Shown one piece after another: positions 18,619 to 29,088 of a stretch of 64,000 bases of DNA; position 1 is the stretch's first letter, and each line of letters opens with the position of its first letter. Position numbers and translations under genes: made by a program. The notes beneath the pieces are model-generated. The model had not been told where the DNA came from. It saw nothing but the letters and a program-made list of their open reading frames with translations, and ran no database searches. Source of the DNA: JADFGZ01 sp965222345 (lineage in GTDB: Bacteria; Acidobacteriota; Terriglobia; 2-12-FULL-54-10). The stretch covers positions 496,001 to 560,000 of the forward strand of contig CBDCTS010000004.1 of assembly GCA_965222345.1 (NCBI GenBank). The letters run 5' to 3'.

Positions 18619-18936
18619 TTACTGGTCCAGCGTATTGCCGCATTTCCGGCAGGTTCGGACCTTTTTTCCATCCGGCAATTTTTGCTGCCGCACGCGGATG
18701 GGACCGCAAGTGGGGCAAAGCAGCATCACATTGGACCGGTGGATCGGCGACTCCCTCTCCACGATGCCCCCCTTGACGTTCTTCTGAGGATTCGGGCGCG
18801 TGTGGCGCTTCACCACTTGAATGTGCTCCACCAGAACCCGGTTGCGGGCCAGGTCCACCTCCAGGACCCTGCCCGTTTTGCCGCGGTCCCGTCCGGACAT
18901 CACTTTCACTTGATCGTTTTTCTTGATTAACAACAT
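18619..18936 (-). CDS. rplX: 50S ribosomal protein L24
   Basis: The 105-residue L24 has the KOW motif (KKNDQVKVMSGRDRGKTGRVL) and HTRPNPQKNVKGGIVERE. The C-terminal half adds a four-cysteine pattern, Cys74/Cys77 (CPTC) and Cys96/Cys99 (CRKC), which would bind zinc. It initiates 50S assembly. It lies six bases after rplN. Confidence 0.96.
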   Translation of the reverse strand: MLLIKKNDQVKVMSGRDRGKTGRVLEVDLARNRVLVEHIQVVKRHTRPNPQKNVKGGIVERESPIHRSNVMLLCPTCGPIRVRQQKLPDGKKVRTCRKCGNTLDQ

Positions 18937-18942
18937 ACCTAA

Positions 18943-19311
18943 TCACAAAACTTCGGGAGCTAAGGACACAATCTTCAGAAATTTTCTTTCACGGAGCTCG
19001 CGAGCCACCGGGCCGAACACGCGGGTTCCGACCGGCTCGCCCGCCTCGTTGATCAGCACTGCCGCGTTCTGATCGAAGCGGATATAGGTGCCGTCCCGCC
19101 GCCGGTGCTCCTTCCGGGTGCGAACCACCACCGCCTTTACGACCGATCCTTTTTTGACGTTGCTGTTCGGGACTGCCTCTTTTACCGCTGCGGTAATGAC
19201 ATCTCCCAGCCCGGCACGACGGCCCACCGAGCCGCCAAGCGGGAGAATGCAGGATATCCGACGCGCGCCGGAATTGTCCGCAACCTCCAACATTGTCCTC
19301 ATACCGATCAA
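18943..19311 (-). CDS. rplN: 50S ribosomal protein L14
   Basis: The 122-residue L14 aligns from its first residue with the family start (M-I-x-M-x-T-M-L-x-VADNSGARR), so the TTG at 19311 is the start; GGAG lies ten bases upstream and the full length matches the family's 122. It ends VFGPVARELRERKFLKIVSLAPEVL. Confidence 0.95.
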   Translation of the reverse strand: MIGMRTMLEVADNSGARRISCILPLGGSVGRRAGLGDVITAAVKEAVPNSNVKKGSVVKAVVVRTRKEHRRRDGTYIRFDQNAAVLINEAGEPVGTRVFGPVARELRERKFLKIVSLAPEVL

Positions 19312-19387
19312 ATGGAATTCTCCTCAACCCCGGTCCCATGCTTTTCTGCTCCGCTTTCCGGCCCGTTTGGAACCGGCACGGAACGGG

Positions 19388-19711
19388 TCAACTGGCCGGC
19401 GACTGTAACTCCTTCTGGCTTTCACCCTGAGAGATTTCCAGCAGAGGCGCCCGGTAGAGCACCTGCTGGAGCCGCCAACGCTTCCGGCGGCTCAGGGGCC
19501 GGGTTTCCACGATGCGGACGCGGTCGCCCACGCGGCATTGGTTCTGCTCGTCATGCGCATGGAATTTCTTGCTCCGGTTGACGTAACGCTGGTACAGCGG
19601 ATGCTGTACGCGCCGCGTGACCTTGACCACGACGGTCTTGTTTCCGGCGCAACTCATTACACGGCCGACCTTGATGCTTCTGTGCCTGGACCGAACGGGC
19701 TTATCCGCCAT
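19388..19711 (-). CDS. rpsQ: 30S ribosomal protein S17
   Basis: The 107-residue S17 has GRVMSCAGNKTVVVKVTRRVQHPLYQRYV and CRVGDRVRIVETRPLSRRKRWRL. It is longer than the 84-residue E. coli form by a charged C-terminal tail. Its start overlaps the end of rpmC by 11 bases, so translation is probably coupled. Confidence 0.95.
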   Translation of the reverse strand: MADKPVRSRHRSIKVGRVMSCAGNKTVVVKVTRRVQHPLYQRYVNRSKKFHAHDEQNQCRVGDRVRIVETRPLSRRKRWRLQQVLYRAPLLEISQGESQKELQSPAS

Positions 19712-19907
19712 GGCCCTCCTTCAATTCCCTTTCTCGGAAAACGGTTTTCGCGCGCGCGTTGTCTTTTCGCAAGGAGCGCAGCTTCTTGAGTCCCTCGGTC
19801 TGCCCGGTAGCAGCCTGGAAACGCACCTTCCATATCTGGCTTTCCAGGTCCCGCATCCGGGCTTCCAGTTCAACGTCGGTCAATTCCCGAATCTCATCCG
19901 CTTTCAT
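19701..19907 (-). CDS. rpmC: 50S ribosomal protein L29
   Basis: The 68-residue L29 starts MKADEIRELTDVELEARMRDLESQIWKVRFQ-like and has the family's two-helix hairpin. It overlaps rplP by four bases at its start and rpsQ by 11 at its end. Confidence 0.94.
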   Translation of the reverse strand: MKADEIRELTDVELEARMRDLESQIWKVRFQAATGQTEGLKKLRSLRKDNARAKTVFRERELKEGHGG

Positions 19908-20326
19908 TGCGCTAAGGCTCCCAACCTGGTTACAAATCTCGTTTTCACTGGAAGTTTGTGGCTGGCCAAGCCGATCGCTTCCCGAGCCACTTCCTCGGCA
20001 ACCCCTTCCATCTCAAACAGTATCTTGCCTGGCCGAACCACCGCCACCCACTGCTCGGGGGCACCCTTGCCTTTGCCCATCCGGGTCTCTGCCGGCTTGC
20101 GCGTGATCGGCTTGTCGGGAAACAGGCGAATCCAGACTTTTCCGCCGCGTTTGATCGAGCGCGTCATGGCCACGCGGCTGGCTTCAATTTGCCGGTCGGT
20201 AATCCAGGCTGCTTCCAGCACTTTTAATCCGTAGTCGCCAAACTTCAAATCTCCGCCACGCCAAGCCTTTCCCCGGCGGCGGCCCCGCTGCTGCTTCCGA
20301 TGTTTCACTTTCTTGGGCATCAACAT
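19904..20326 (-). CDS. rplP: 50S ribosomal protein L16
   Basis: The 140-residue L16 starts MLMPKKVKHRKQQRGRRRG and has the conserved KVWIRLFPDKPITRKPAETRMGKGKG. It lies near the A-site tRNA elbow. The second ATG, two codons on, is the other possible start. Confidence 0.96.
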   Translation of the reverse strand: MLMPKKVKHRKQQRGRRRGKAWRGGDLKFGDYGLKVLEAAWITDRQIEASRVAMTRSIKRGGKVWIRLFPDKPITRKPAETRMGKGKGAPEQWVAVVRPGKILFEMEGVAEEVAREAIGLASHKLPVKTRFVTRLGALAQ

Positions 20327-20353
20327 AGGCTAATTCTCTTCCGGCCAGGCCTG

Positions 20354-21016
20354 CTACCTGGGCACCCAGTGCGGCTCTTGCAGCTTCTTGGCTTCCAAGA
20401 TTTCCCCTTTATAGATCCACACCTTGACACCGATGATTCCGTAGGTAGTGTGAGCCTCCGCCATCCCGTAATCGATGTCTGCCCGAAGCGTCTGCAGCGG
20501 CAGGCGGCCTTGCAAGTTCCATTCCGTGCGGGCGATCTCGGCCCCGTTCAACCTTCCGGCAACCCGCACCTTGATTCCTTTGCAGCCAAAGCGCTGCGCC
20601 GAGTCCACAGCCTTGCGGATGGCGCGGCGGAAGGCGATCCGTTTTTCCAGTTGCATGGCAATGGATTCGGCCACCAGTTGCGAGTCCAACTCCGGCTTGT
20701 GAACCTCCTGCACGTCCAGAAAGACCTCCCGGTTCGTCCCTTTCTGCAAGTCCGCTTTGAGCTTGTCGATCTCCGTGCCCTTGCGCCCGATGACGATCCC
20801 GGGCCGCGAGGTTCGGATGCTGATTCGCAGCTTGTTCGCCATCCGGTCGATTTCGATGCTGGATATTCCGGCCGCCCGCAGCCTGGTCTTCAATTCCTTT
20901 TTTAGCCGCAAGTCCTCGAGCAACAGATCGCTGTAATCGCGCTTGGCAAACCAGCGGCTCTTCCAGGGCTTGGTGTACCCCAGACGAAAACCGTACGGAT
21001 GAACTTTTTGCCCCAT
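20354..21016 (-). CDS. rpsC: 30S ribosomal protein S3
   Basis: The 220-residue S3 starts MGQKVHPYGFRLGYTKPWKS and contains the KH domain (SRPGIVIGRKGTEIDKL) and the C-terminal GRLNGAEIARTEW and TTYGIIGVKVWIYKGE. It lines the mRNA entry tunnel. It lies between rplV and rplP. Confidence 0.97.
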   Translation of the reverse strand: MGQKVHPYGFRLGYTKPWKSRWFAKRDYSDLLLEDLRLKKELKTRLRAAGISSIEIDRMANKLRISIRTSRPGIVIGRKGTEIDKLKADLQKGTNREVFLDVQEVHKPELDSQLVAESIAMQLEKRIAFRRAIRKAVDSAQRFGCKGIKVRVAGRLNGAEIARTEWNLQGRLPLQTLRADIDYGMAEAHTTYGIIGVKVWIYKGEILEAKKLQEPHWVPR

Positions 21017-21073
21017 ATCCCGTGCTCCTTTCGCCGCTGTGCAGGCGCCGGAGAACTGAAGCTCCTCGGCGGC

Positions 21074-21439
21074 TTAACCCGCAGGGAACGTCTCCTCCGT
21101 TTCCTTTTTTTCAGCGACGCGGACTATGATATGACTCGTCCGCCGCTGGTATCGATGAGCCCGCCCCATCGGCGCCGGGCGAATTCGCTTGGCGCGCGGC
21201 CCTTCGTTGGCGCAGGCTTCCGAGACGTAGAGGTTGTCCACATCCACCGTCTCCGATTTCCCCTCCGCGTTGGCTATGGCCGAGCGCAACACCTTTTCCA
21301 CCTCTTGCGCCACTCGCTTTTTGGTGAACCGCAAAAGGCTCATGGCCTCGCCGGCATCTTTGCCCCGAATCAGGTCCACCACCAAGCGGACTTTCTGCGG
21401 AGAAACGCGAATGTATTTTGCCTCTGCTCTGGCTTCCAT
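21074..21439 (-). CDS. rplV: 50S ribosomal protein L22
   Basis: From the ATG at 21439 it is 121 residues, starting MEARAEAKYIRVSPQKVRLV and ending with the family signature PRAKRIRPAPMGRAHRYQRRTSHI. The upstream part of the open frame overlaps rpsS in another frame and is not coding. L22 lines the peptide exit tunnel. Confidence 0.95.
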   Translation of the reverse strand: MEARAEAKYIRVSPQKVRLVVDLIRGKDAGEAMSLLRFTKKRVAQEVEKVLRSAIANAEGKSETVDVDNLYVSEACANEGPRAKRIRPAPMGRAHRYQRRTSHIIVRVAEKKETEETFPAG

Positions 21440-21462
21440 CTCGAAAATCCTATTCCCCCGCT

Positions 21463-21765
21463 TTAGCTGGGTGGCGCCGCCGGCGCGGAACTTCTCTCGA
21501 CCGCCGCTTTCACTGAATGGCCTCGGTAGGTCCGCGTGGGTGAAAACTCTCCGAACTTGTGGCCCACCATGTTTTCTGTAACATAGACGGGGATGAATTT
21601 TTTCCCATTGTGAACCGCAATGGTGTGTCCCACCATCTCCGGCGTCACCGTGGAGCGCCGGGACCAAGTGCGCACAACCTTCTTTTCATTTCTCCGGTTC
21701 AGCAGTTCAATTTTTCTCAGCAAGTGATCGTCGACAAAAACGCCTTTTTTGACCGACCGTACCAT
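21463..21765 (-). CDS. rpsS: 30S ribosomal protein S19
   Basis: The 100-residue S19 has TWSRRSTVTPEMVGHTIAVHNGKKFIPVYVTENMVGHKFGEFSPTRTYRGH-type sequence, here seen as ENMVGHKFGEFSPTRTYRGH. It lies 65 bases after rplB and 23 bases before rplV. Confidence 0.96.
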   Translation of the reverse strand: MVRSVKKGVFVDDHLLRKIELLNRRNEKKVVRTWSRRSTVTPEMVGHTIAVHNGKKFIPVYVTENMVGHKFGEFSPTRTYRGHSVKAAVERSSAPAAPPS

Positions 21766-21830
21766 TCAAAGCTCCTTTTGCTATTTGCCCGAATCCCCAA
21801 TCCCGTGCTCGCCGAAAATTTCCTCGCTAC

Positions 21831-22664
21831 CTACCGCGACTTCCGCTTCCGCCGGGAAACGATGAAGCGGTCGGTCCGTTTGTTGTGGCGGGTCTTGTAG
21901 CCGCGGGTGGGCTTACCCCAGGGGGTCACAGGGTTCCTCCCTCCGGAGGTCTTCCCTTCTCCCCCCCCGTGGGGATGATCCACCGGATTCATGACCACTC
22001 CCCGAACGGTGGGACGCTTCCCCAACCACCGGGTCTTGCCAGCCTTGCCGTGGGATACATTTTCATGGTCCACATTGCCCACTTGCCCGATGGTCGCCAT
22101 GCACGCCACCGGCACCTTGCGAATTTCTCCCGAAGGAAGTTTCAACAAGGCTGTATCCCCCTCCTTGGAAACCAACTGCGCGGAACCTCCCGCGCTGCGA
22201 ACCATCTGCGCCCCCTTGCCGGGCTTCAATTCCACATTGTGGATCGCCGTACCTTCCGGAATGTTCTGGAGCGGCAAAGCGTTTCCAACCAGGATGTCTG
22301 CTTCTGGGCCAGAGACAACCGTGCTGCCCACCGTCAGCCCGGCCGGCTGTAAAATGTAACGCTTTTCACCGTCGTGGTAATGCAGCAAGGCGATGCGAGC
22401 GGAGCGGTTCGGATCATACTCCACAGAGGCCACGCGCGCCGGGATTCCCTTTTTATCCCGCAAGAAATCGATCAGCCGGTACTTGCGCTTGTGCCCTCCG
22501 CCCCGGTGCCGGACCGAAAGATGCCCCAGAGAGTTCCGCCCCCCTCGCCGCTTCTTCGGCTGCAGCAACGACTTCAACGGCTTCTCGGCGGTGATCTCAT
22601 CCCGCGAAACCGTGGTTTGAAACCGCCGGGTAGGCGTCGTAGGCCGGTAGGTCTTAATGGCCAT
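21831..22664 (-). CDS. rplB: 50S ribosomal protein L2
   Basis: From the ATG at 22664 it is 277 residues starting MAIKTYRPTTPTRRF, with the universally conserved C-terminal VDHPHGGGEGKTSGGRNPVTPWG around the catalytic-site histidine. GAGGTGG lies ten bases before this ATG; a TTG two codons upstream is less likely. L2 is needed for subunit joining and peptidyl transfer. Confidence 0.96.
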   Translation of the reverse strand: MAIKTYRPTTPTRRFQTTVSRDEITAEKPLKSLLQPKKRRGGRNSLGHLSVRHRGGGHKRKYRLIDFLRDKKGIPARVASVEYDPNRSARIALLHYHDGEKRYILQPAGLTVGSTVVSGPEADILVGNALPLQNIPEGTAIHNVELKPGKGAQMVRSAGGSAQLVSKEGDTALLKLPSGEIRKVPVACMATIGQVGNVDHENVSHGKAGKTRWLGKRPTVRGVVMNPVDHPHGGGEGKTSGGRNPVTPWGKPTRGYKTRHNKRTDRFIVSRRKRKSR

Positions 22665-22762
22665 TCTCAATCCACCTCATCCACATCGCACAAATCCTCG
22701 CTTGCATTCGGAACTCATCCGCCAACGGCTCCATTCGGGACGGAAACAGCGGAGGACTTGTT

Positions 22763-23053
22763 TTACGTCTTCTCTGCGTACTCAATCATCTTCTCGCCGG
22801 ATCGGAGCTTGACGTAGGCCTTCTTCCAATCGCTGCGAAAACCGACACTGCGGCCGCGACGCCTCTGCTTGCCTTCGAAATTGGCGGTCCGAACCGATTC
22901 TACCTTTACCTGGAAGAGCCGCTGAACTGCTTCCTTGACCTCCGTCTTGGTAGCGGAGGGATGCACCTCAAAGCATAGCGTGCGGCGCTCATCTTTGGCT
23001 ACCAGGCACTTCTCGGTAATGATAGGGCGCCGAATCACCTGGTACTGGTTCAT
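22763..23053 (-). CDS. rplW: 50S ribosomal protein L23
   Basis: The 96-residue L23 starts MNQYQVIRRPIITEKCLVAK and has TKTEVKEAVQRLFQVKVESV; it forms the docking site for trigger factor and SRP at the tunnel exit. Its ATG overlaps the rplD stop by four bases. The open frame runs far upstream inside rplD in another frame and is not coding there. Confidence 0.95.
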   Translation of the reverse strand: MNQYQVIRRPIITEKCLVAKDERRTLCFEVHPSATKTEVKEAVQRLFQVKVESVRTANFEGKQRRRGRSVGFRSDWKKAYVKLRSGEKMIEYAEKT

Positions 23054-23676
23054 GGGGTCAAAGCCTTCTGCAATTGCTCCAGAGCCGGACGCGAGATCAA
23101 CAGCTGTTGGCACCGCAGCAGATGATAGGGATGCAAAGACGTTCCGGTCAGCAACTCCACCTGCGTCAGGTTCCGGCTGGAGAGTTTCAGATTCTGGTTG
23201 CCGGGATTGTCCACAAGCAGCACGGAGCGGTCGGCATGAAAACGGTCCAGGACCTGCTGTAGATCCTTCGTTTTGTGGCTTTCCAGCTTGAACTCGTCGA
23301 TCACGGTAAGCTGCTCGTCGGCCAACTTCGCCGTCAGGGCGGAGCGCAAGGCTCCGAGCAGCATCTTGCGCGGCAGCCGGTAGGAATACGAGCGCGGCTG
23401 CGGACCGTGGGTCGTACCGCCCGTTCTCCACAAGGGAGAACGAATGCTGCCCACACGGGCTCGGCCGGTTCCCTTCTGCCGCCACAATTTTCTCCCGCTG
23501 CCCCGAACCTGGTCGCGGGTTTTCGTGGCGTGAGTTCCAGCCCGGCGGGTGGCTAGGAAATGCCGCACGGCTTCATATAGAAGGTTCCGGTTTACACGGA
23601 CTCCGAAGACTTCTTCGGTCAGGTCCATTTCTCCGACCTTCTCATTCTGCAGATTCTTTATTTCTACGCTCGCCAT
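23050..23676 (-). CDS. rplD: 50S ribosomal protein L4
   Basis: The 208-residue L4 has the tunnel-lining extension KLWRQKGTGRARVGSIRSPLWRTGG and the body LPRKMLLGALRSALTAKL. The ATG at 23676 matches the family start (MASVEIKNLQNEKVGE). In E. coli it also represses the S10 operon. Confidence 0.95.
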   Translation of the reverse strand: MASVEIKNLQNEKVGEMDLTEEVFGVRVNRNLLYEAVRHFLATRRAGTHATKTRDQVRGSGRKLWRQKGTGRARVGSIRSPLWRTGGTTHGPQPRSYSYRLPRKMLLGALRSALTAKLADEQLTVIDEFKLESHKTKDLQQVLDRFHADRSVLLVDNPGNQNLKLSSRNLTQVELLTGTSLHPYHLLRCQQLLISRPALEQLQKALTP

Positions 23677-23735
23677 CTTTTTATCTATCCAACTTCCACC
23701 TATACAGCTCCAGCGCCTAAACGGCTCTCGCCCAA

Positions 23736-24371
23736 TCAACTGGCGGAGGAAACTCTCTCGATTACCAGGTAACCCCCATTGGCTCCGGGCACGGCGCCCT
23801 TGACCAGCAGCAGGTTGTCCTCCGGGACAATCCGCACAACTTCCAAATTTCGGACCGTCACGCGTTCCGCCCCCATGTGACCCGCTGCGCGCATCCCCTT
23901 CCACACGCGGGAAGGGTAAGAAGACTGTCCAATCGAACCAGGAGCCCGGTGAAACATCGAGCCGTGGGTGGCAACTCCCCCGGCAAAGTGGTGGCGCTTG
24001 ATCACGCCGGCAAACCCCCGGCCCTTGCTAACGCCGATCACGTTCACGCGGTCCTTCGGTTGGAACAGGTCCACCTTGACCGAATCGCCCGGCTTAGTTT
24101 CGCCACCCTCTTGCAAGCGCAGCTCCCGGACAAACCGGGCCGGGGCCGCGCCGGATTTCGCGAAATGGCCTTTGGCCGCCTTGGTGGCACGGCGCCGCGG
24201 ACGGCTCTCCACCAATCCCAACTGTGCCGCCTCATAGCCGTCTTTGGCGGCTGTTTTTCGCTGCACCACCACGCAGGGACCGGCCTCGAGCACCGTGACG
24301 GGAACCACCTCGCCATCCTCGCGGAATATCTGCGTCATTCCCAGTTTCTTTCCTAAAATGCCTTTTAGCAT
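23736..24371 (-). CDS. rplC: 50S ribosomal protein L3
   Basis: The 211-residue L3 starts MLKGILGKKLGMTQIF and has KGRGFAGVIKRHHFAGGVATHGSMFHRAPGSIG, including the glutamine/histidine loop near the peptidyl-transferase centre. It lies between rpsJ and rplD. Confidence 0.97.
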   Translation of the reverse strand: MLKGILGKKLGMTQIFREDGEVVPVTVLEAGPCVVVQRKTAAKDGYEAAQLGLVESRPRRRATKAAKGHFAKSGAAPARFVRELRLQEGGETKPGDSVKVDLFQPKDRVNVIGVSKGRGFAGVIKRHHFAGGVATHGSMFHRAPGSIGQSSYPSRVWKGMRAAGHMGAERVTVRNLEVVRIVPEDNLLLVKGAVPGANGGYLVIERVSSAS

Positions 24372-24429
24372 ATGCTATTCATGGAACCAGAGAGCAGTTC
24401 TCTCGCTCCGCTTAGGATGACCCTTTGGA

Positions 24430-24756
24430 TCACTGGTGCTCTCTCCCAAAAGCCTTGATCTCCACATCCACGCCAGCCGGCAGATCGAGTTTCATCAGTG
24501 CGTCCACGGTCTGTTGCGTCGGCTCCAGGATATCTAGCAGCCGCTTGTGGGTGCGAATTTCAAACTGCTCGCGGGACTTCTTGTCCACGTGCGGAGAGCG
24601 CAGCGTGGTGTACTTATTCTTGATCGTCGGCAGCGGGATGGGCCCAGCCACCTGCGCCCCGGTTCTCTTCGCCGTGTCTACAATCTCGGAAACCGACTGA
24701 TCGAGAATACGATAATCGTAAGCCTTTAGCCGGATTCGAATACGTTCACGCAGCAT
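24430..24756 (-). CDS. rpsJ: 30S ribosomal protein S10
   Basis: From the ATG at 24756 it is 108 residues: MLRERIRIRLKAYDYRILDQ, then GPIPLPTIKNKYTTLRSPHVDKKSREQFEIRTHKR. The upstream part of the frame (to 24822) is not conserved. S10 also serves as NusE in transcription antitermination. It follows tuf and opens the S10 block. Confidence 0.95.
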   Translation of the reverse strand: MLRERIRIRLKAYDYRILDQSVSEIVDTAKRTGAQVAGPIPLPTIKNKYTTLRSPHVDKKSREQFEIRTHKRLLDILEPTQQTVDALMKLDLPAGVDVEIKAFGREHQ

Positions 24757-24859
24757 CTTGTTTTTCTTTCTCCATATGGCGGATCGTTTCCGGCCCGTTC
24801 GCGCTCTGGCGCCGCCGGCCAATTTCCGGCGACAGCCCTCAGGCCTTTAAGCCTTGGCC

Positions 24860-26047
<1,188 letters not shown>

Positions 26048-26134
26048 CGCTATTGCTGCTCCCTTTCGTCTGCTTCAATCATCTCCGATAACCGTCTCAG
26101 AAACATCACCGGCCACAGAATTCCTTCCGCGGCC

Positions 26135-28225
26135 TTACTGCCTCACCACTCGCCCCTGGACGCGGGCGACAATCTCCTCGCTGACACTGCGAGGTATTTC
26201 CTCATAGCGCGCAAAGTGCATGGTGTAGGTGGCGCGACCCTGCGTCCGGGATCGCATTTCCGTGGCATATCCAAACATCTCCGCCAACGGCACCGCCGAC
26301 CGGATGATCTGGGACCCGGAACGCGCCTCCATTGCCTCAATTTTCCCGCGGCGGCTGTTCAAATCGCCAATCACGTCTCCCATATACTCTTCCGGCACCA
26401 CGACCTCCACGCTCATCACCGGCTCCATCAGGACCGGACGGGCGCGGCGAACCGCTTCCTTAAAACCTATTGAGCCGGCGATTTTGAAGGCCAACTCGGA
26501 GCTGTCCACCTCATGGTAGCTGCCATCAACCAGAGTGGCGCGGATATCCACCATTGGATAGCCAGCCAGCACTCCGCCTTCCATCGCTTCGCGAATGCCG
26601 GCCTCGACCGGCTTGATGTACTCCCTGGGAACCCGGCCTCCCACGATCTTGCTGACAAACTCGAATCCGCTGCCTGGCTCGGACGGCTCGATCTCCAGCT
26701 TGACATGCCCATACTGGCCGTGCCCTCCAGTTTGGCGGACGTACCTTCCTTCCGCCCCGGAATAACGCTGAATAGTTTCGCGATACGCGACCTGGGGCTT
26801 CCCCACGTTGGCGCCAACGCGAAACTCCCGCAGCAAGCGGTCCACGATGATCTCCAAGTGCAGCTCACCCATTCCGGAAAGGATGGTTTGGCCCGTTTCC
26901 GCATCCGTGCGCACCTGAAAGGTGGGGTCCTCCTGTGCCAGCTTGCCCAATGCAATCCCGAGCTTTTCCTGATCCGCCTTGGTTTTGGGTTCGACTGAAA
27001 TCGAAATGACCGGGGCGGGGAAATCGATGGACTCCAGAATGACCGGCGCCTCCGGATCGCAGATGGTTTCGCCCGTACTGACGTTCTTCAGGCCGACCGC
27101 GGCGGCAATGTCTCCGGCATAGACTCCGTCAATGTCTTCCCGCTTATTGGCGTGCATTTTGAGAAGGCGCCCGATGCGTTCTTTTCGCTGCCGGGTGGTG
27201 CTCCAGACCTGGAAACCGGTCTGCAGAAAACCTGAATAGACCCGGAAAAACGAAAGCTGGCCAACATACGGATCAGTCATTATCTTGAAGATCAATGCCG
27301 CAAACGGCTCGGAATCGGAAGGAGCCCGCTGCAAGACGGACCCCTCCGGCGAGAGAGCCTCTACCGCAGGTATATCAATCGGGGAGGGCAGAAAGTCGAC
27401 CACGGCGTCGAGCAATGGCTGGACTCCCTTATTCTTAAAGGCCGACCCGCAAACCACCGGCACCAGCTTCATCCCGGTCGTGGAGCGGCGCAGGCTGGTT
27501 TTCAGCTCCTGCACGGCCAACTGCTCGCCATGCACGTATTTTTCGAGCAGCGCCTCATCCTGCTCGCAAATCGCCTCAATCATCTTCTCACGGTAAGCCT
27601 TAGCCTGCGCACGGTACTTCTCGGGAATTTCCTCCTCTGCAAACTGCGCGCCCAAGCTCTCCTCATGGTAGATAATCGCTTTGTTCCGAAACAAGTCAAC
27701 GACGCCCCCAAAACCGTCTTCCGCTCCCAGAGGAAGCTGTATCGCCACGGGATTGGCCCCCAGGCGTGTGCGCATCATTGCCAGGCACCGGTCGAAATCC
27801 GCTCCCACACGGTCCATCTTGTTCACAAAGGCAATGCGCGGGACATTATACTTGTCCGCCTGCCTCCATACCGTCTCCGATTGCGGTTGCACGCCCGCTA
27901 CGGCGTCAAAGACAGCCACGGCTCCGTCCAGCACCCGCAGGGACCGCTCCACTTCCGCGGTGAAATCCACGTGCCCGGGGGTGTCGATGATGTTGATGCG
28001 AATGTCATTCCAAAAACATGTCGTGGCCGCTGAAGTGATGGTGATTCCGCGCTCCTGCTCCTGCTCCATAAAATCCATGATCGCGGTGCCTTCGTGGACC
28101 TCTCCCATGCGATGCGTGATTCCCGTGTAATAGAGAATCCGCTCCGTGGTCGTCGTTTTCCCGGCATCGATGTGGGCCATGATGCCGATGTTTCGAATTT
28201 TATCGAGCGCTATTCCACGCGGCAT
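26135..28225 (-). CDS. fusA: Elongation factor G
   Basis: The 696-residue translocase starts MPRGIALDKIRNIGIMAHID with the G1 motif AHIDAGKTTTTE, G3 DTPGHVDF and G4 NKMDR, then domains II-V ending EIVARVQGRV. The open frame reaches upstream to 28330 but family alignment puts the ATG at 28225. It lies between rpsG and tuf as in the classic str operon; the 320 bases between rpsG and fusA are unusually long for this operon. Confidence 0.97.
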   Translation of the reverse strand: MPRGIALDKIRNIGIMAHIDAGKTTTTERILYYTGITHRMGEVHEGTAIMDFMEQEQERGITITSAATTCFWNDIRINIIDTPGHVDFTAEVERSLRVLDGAVAVFDAVAGVQPQSETVWRQADKYNVPRIAFVNKMDRVGADFDRCLAMMRTRLGANPVAIQLPLGAEDGFGGVVDLFRNKAIIYHEESLGAQFAEEEIPEKYRAQAKAYREKMIEAICEQDEALLEKYVHGEQLAVQELKTSLRRSTTGMKLVPVVCGSAFKNKGVQPLLDAVVDFLPSPIDIPAVEALSPEGSVLQRAPSDSEPFAALIFKIMTDPYVGQLSFFRVYSGFLQTGFQVWSTTRQRKERIGRLLKMHANKREDIDGVYAGDIAAAVGLKNVSTGETICDPEAPVILESIDFPAPVISISVEPKTKADQEKLGIALGKLAQEDPTFQVRTDAETGQTILSGMGELHLEIIVDRLLREFRVGANVGKPQVAYRETIQRYSGAEGRYVRQTGGHGQYGHVKLEIEPSEPGSGFEFVSKIVGGRVPREYIKPVEAGIREAMEGGVLAGYPMVDIRATLVDGSYHEVDSSELAFKIAGSIGFKEAVRRARPVLMEPVMSVEVVVPEEYMGDVIGDLNSRRGKIEAMEARSGSQIIRSAVPLAEMFGYATEMRSRTQGRATYTMHFARYEEIPRSVSEEIVARVQGRVVRQ

Positions 28226-28545
28226 ATCTTTCCAACTGTCTGGACGACTGCCGGGCCAGCCACTTCGCCACACTGTCACAGTGGCCAATCCGGAAAACCA
28301 TTCGCTTCTCTGGCTGCTCTGTAAGACCAAAAAAGGTTCTCTCCCAGGGGATCAAGACCCTAAACCTCGGCATTCCCAACAGCGGAGCAAAAGGCCGCCG
28401 GACAGACCGCCAACCCGGGGAGAACAAGATTTCTGATAATGATTCCCCTGACTAGCGACCCTCATCCTAATAAGCCAAATTGCTGGAAAAACCGAAAAAG
28501 CCCAATTCCTGTGAAGGCACAGCCATTGCTCTTTACCGGAACTGG
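28226..28545. other. rpsG-fusA intergenic region, no gene found
   Basis: No open frame here resembles a known protein on either strand. A spacer this long inside a str operon may hold an internal promoter for fusA-tuf, but I see no convincing -35/-10 pair and no terminator. Confidence 0.5.
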
Positions 28546-29016
28546 TTACCAGCGATAGTGAGCAAAAGCCCGGTTCGCCTCTGCCATCCGATGGACTTCT
28601 TCTTTCCTCTTGACCGCTGCACCCCGGCCGTTAAAGGCGTCCAACAACTCACCTGTCAGCCGCTCCGTCATGCTTTTTTCCCCGCGACGGCGCGCGAAGC
28701 CAATCAGCCAGCGGATACTCAAGCTGACACGGCGGTCCTGGTTGACCTCGATCGGAATCTGGTAGTTCGCGCCGCCCACCCTGCGGGTCTTCACTTCCAT
28801 CAGCGGCTTGACATTTTCAACAGCCTTCTTGAAAACCTGGAGCGGATCTTCCTTGGTTCGCTCCCGAATCCTCTCCAGCGCCGAATAAAAAATCGTTCCT
28901 GACGCCGACTTTTTACCATCCCACATCAGGCAGTTCACGAATTTCTCCACGAGAGGACTGCTATAAATGGCGTCCGGGGGAACCTGTCGGCGTTCGATAA
29001 ATCCCTTCCTCGGCAT
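28546..29016 (-). CDS. rpsG: 30S ribosomal protein S7
   Basis: The 156-residue S7 starts MPRKGFIERRQVPPDAIYSSPLV and has the family motif at the RNA-binding helices (NVKPLMEVKTRRVGGANYQIP, RWLIGFARRRGEKSMTERL). It nucleates the 30S head. It lies 72 bases after rpsL. Confidence 0.97.
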   Translation of the reverse strand: MPRKGFIERRQVPPDAIYSSPLVEKFVNCLMWDGKKSASGTIFYSALERIRERTKEDPLQVFKKAVENVKPLMEVKTRRVGGANYQIPIEVNQDRRVSLSIRWLIGFARRRGEKSMTERLTGELLDAFNGRGAAVKRKEEVHRMAEANRAFAHYRW

Positions 29017-29088
29017 ATTCGAATCCTTATCCTAAATCCTGCGAACGGGCTCTCAAGCCGGCTTTCCGTGCGACTGCCGAAACCCGGT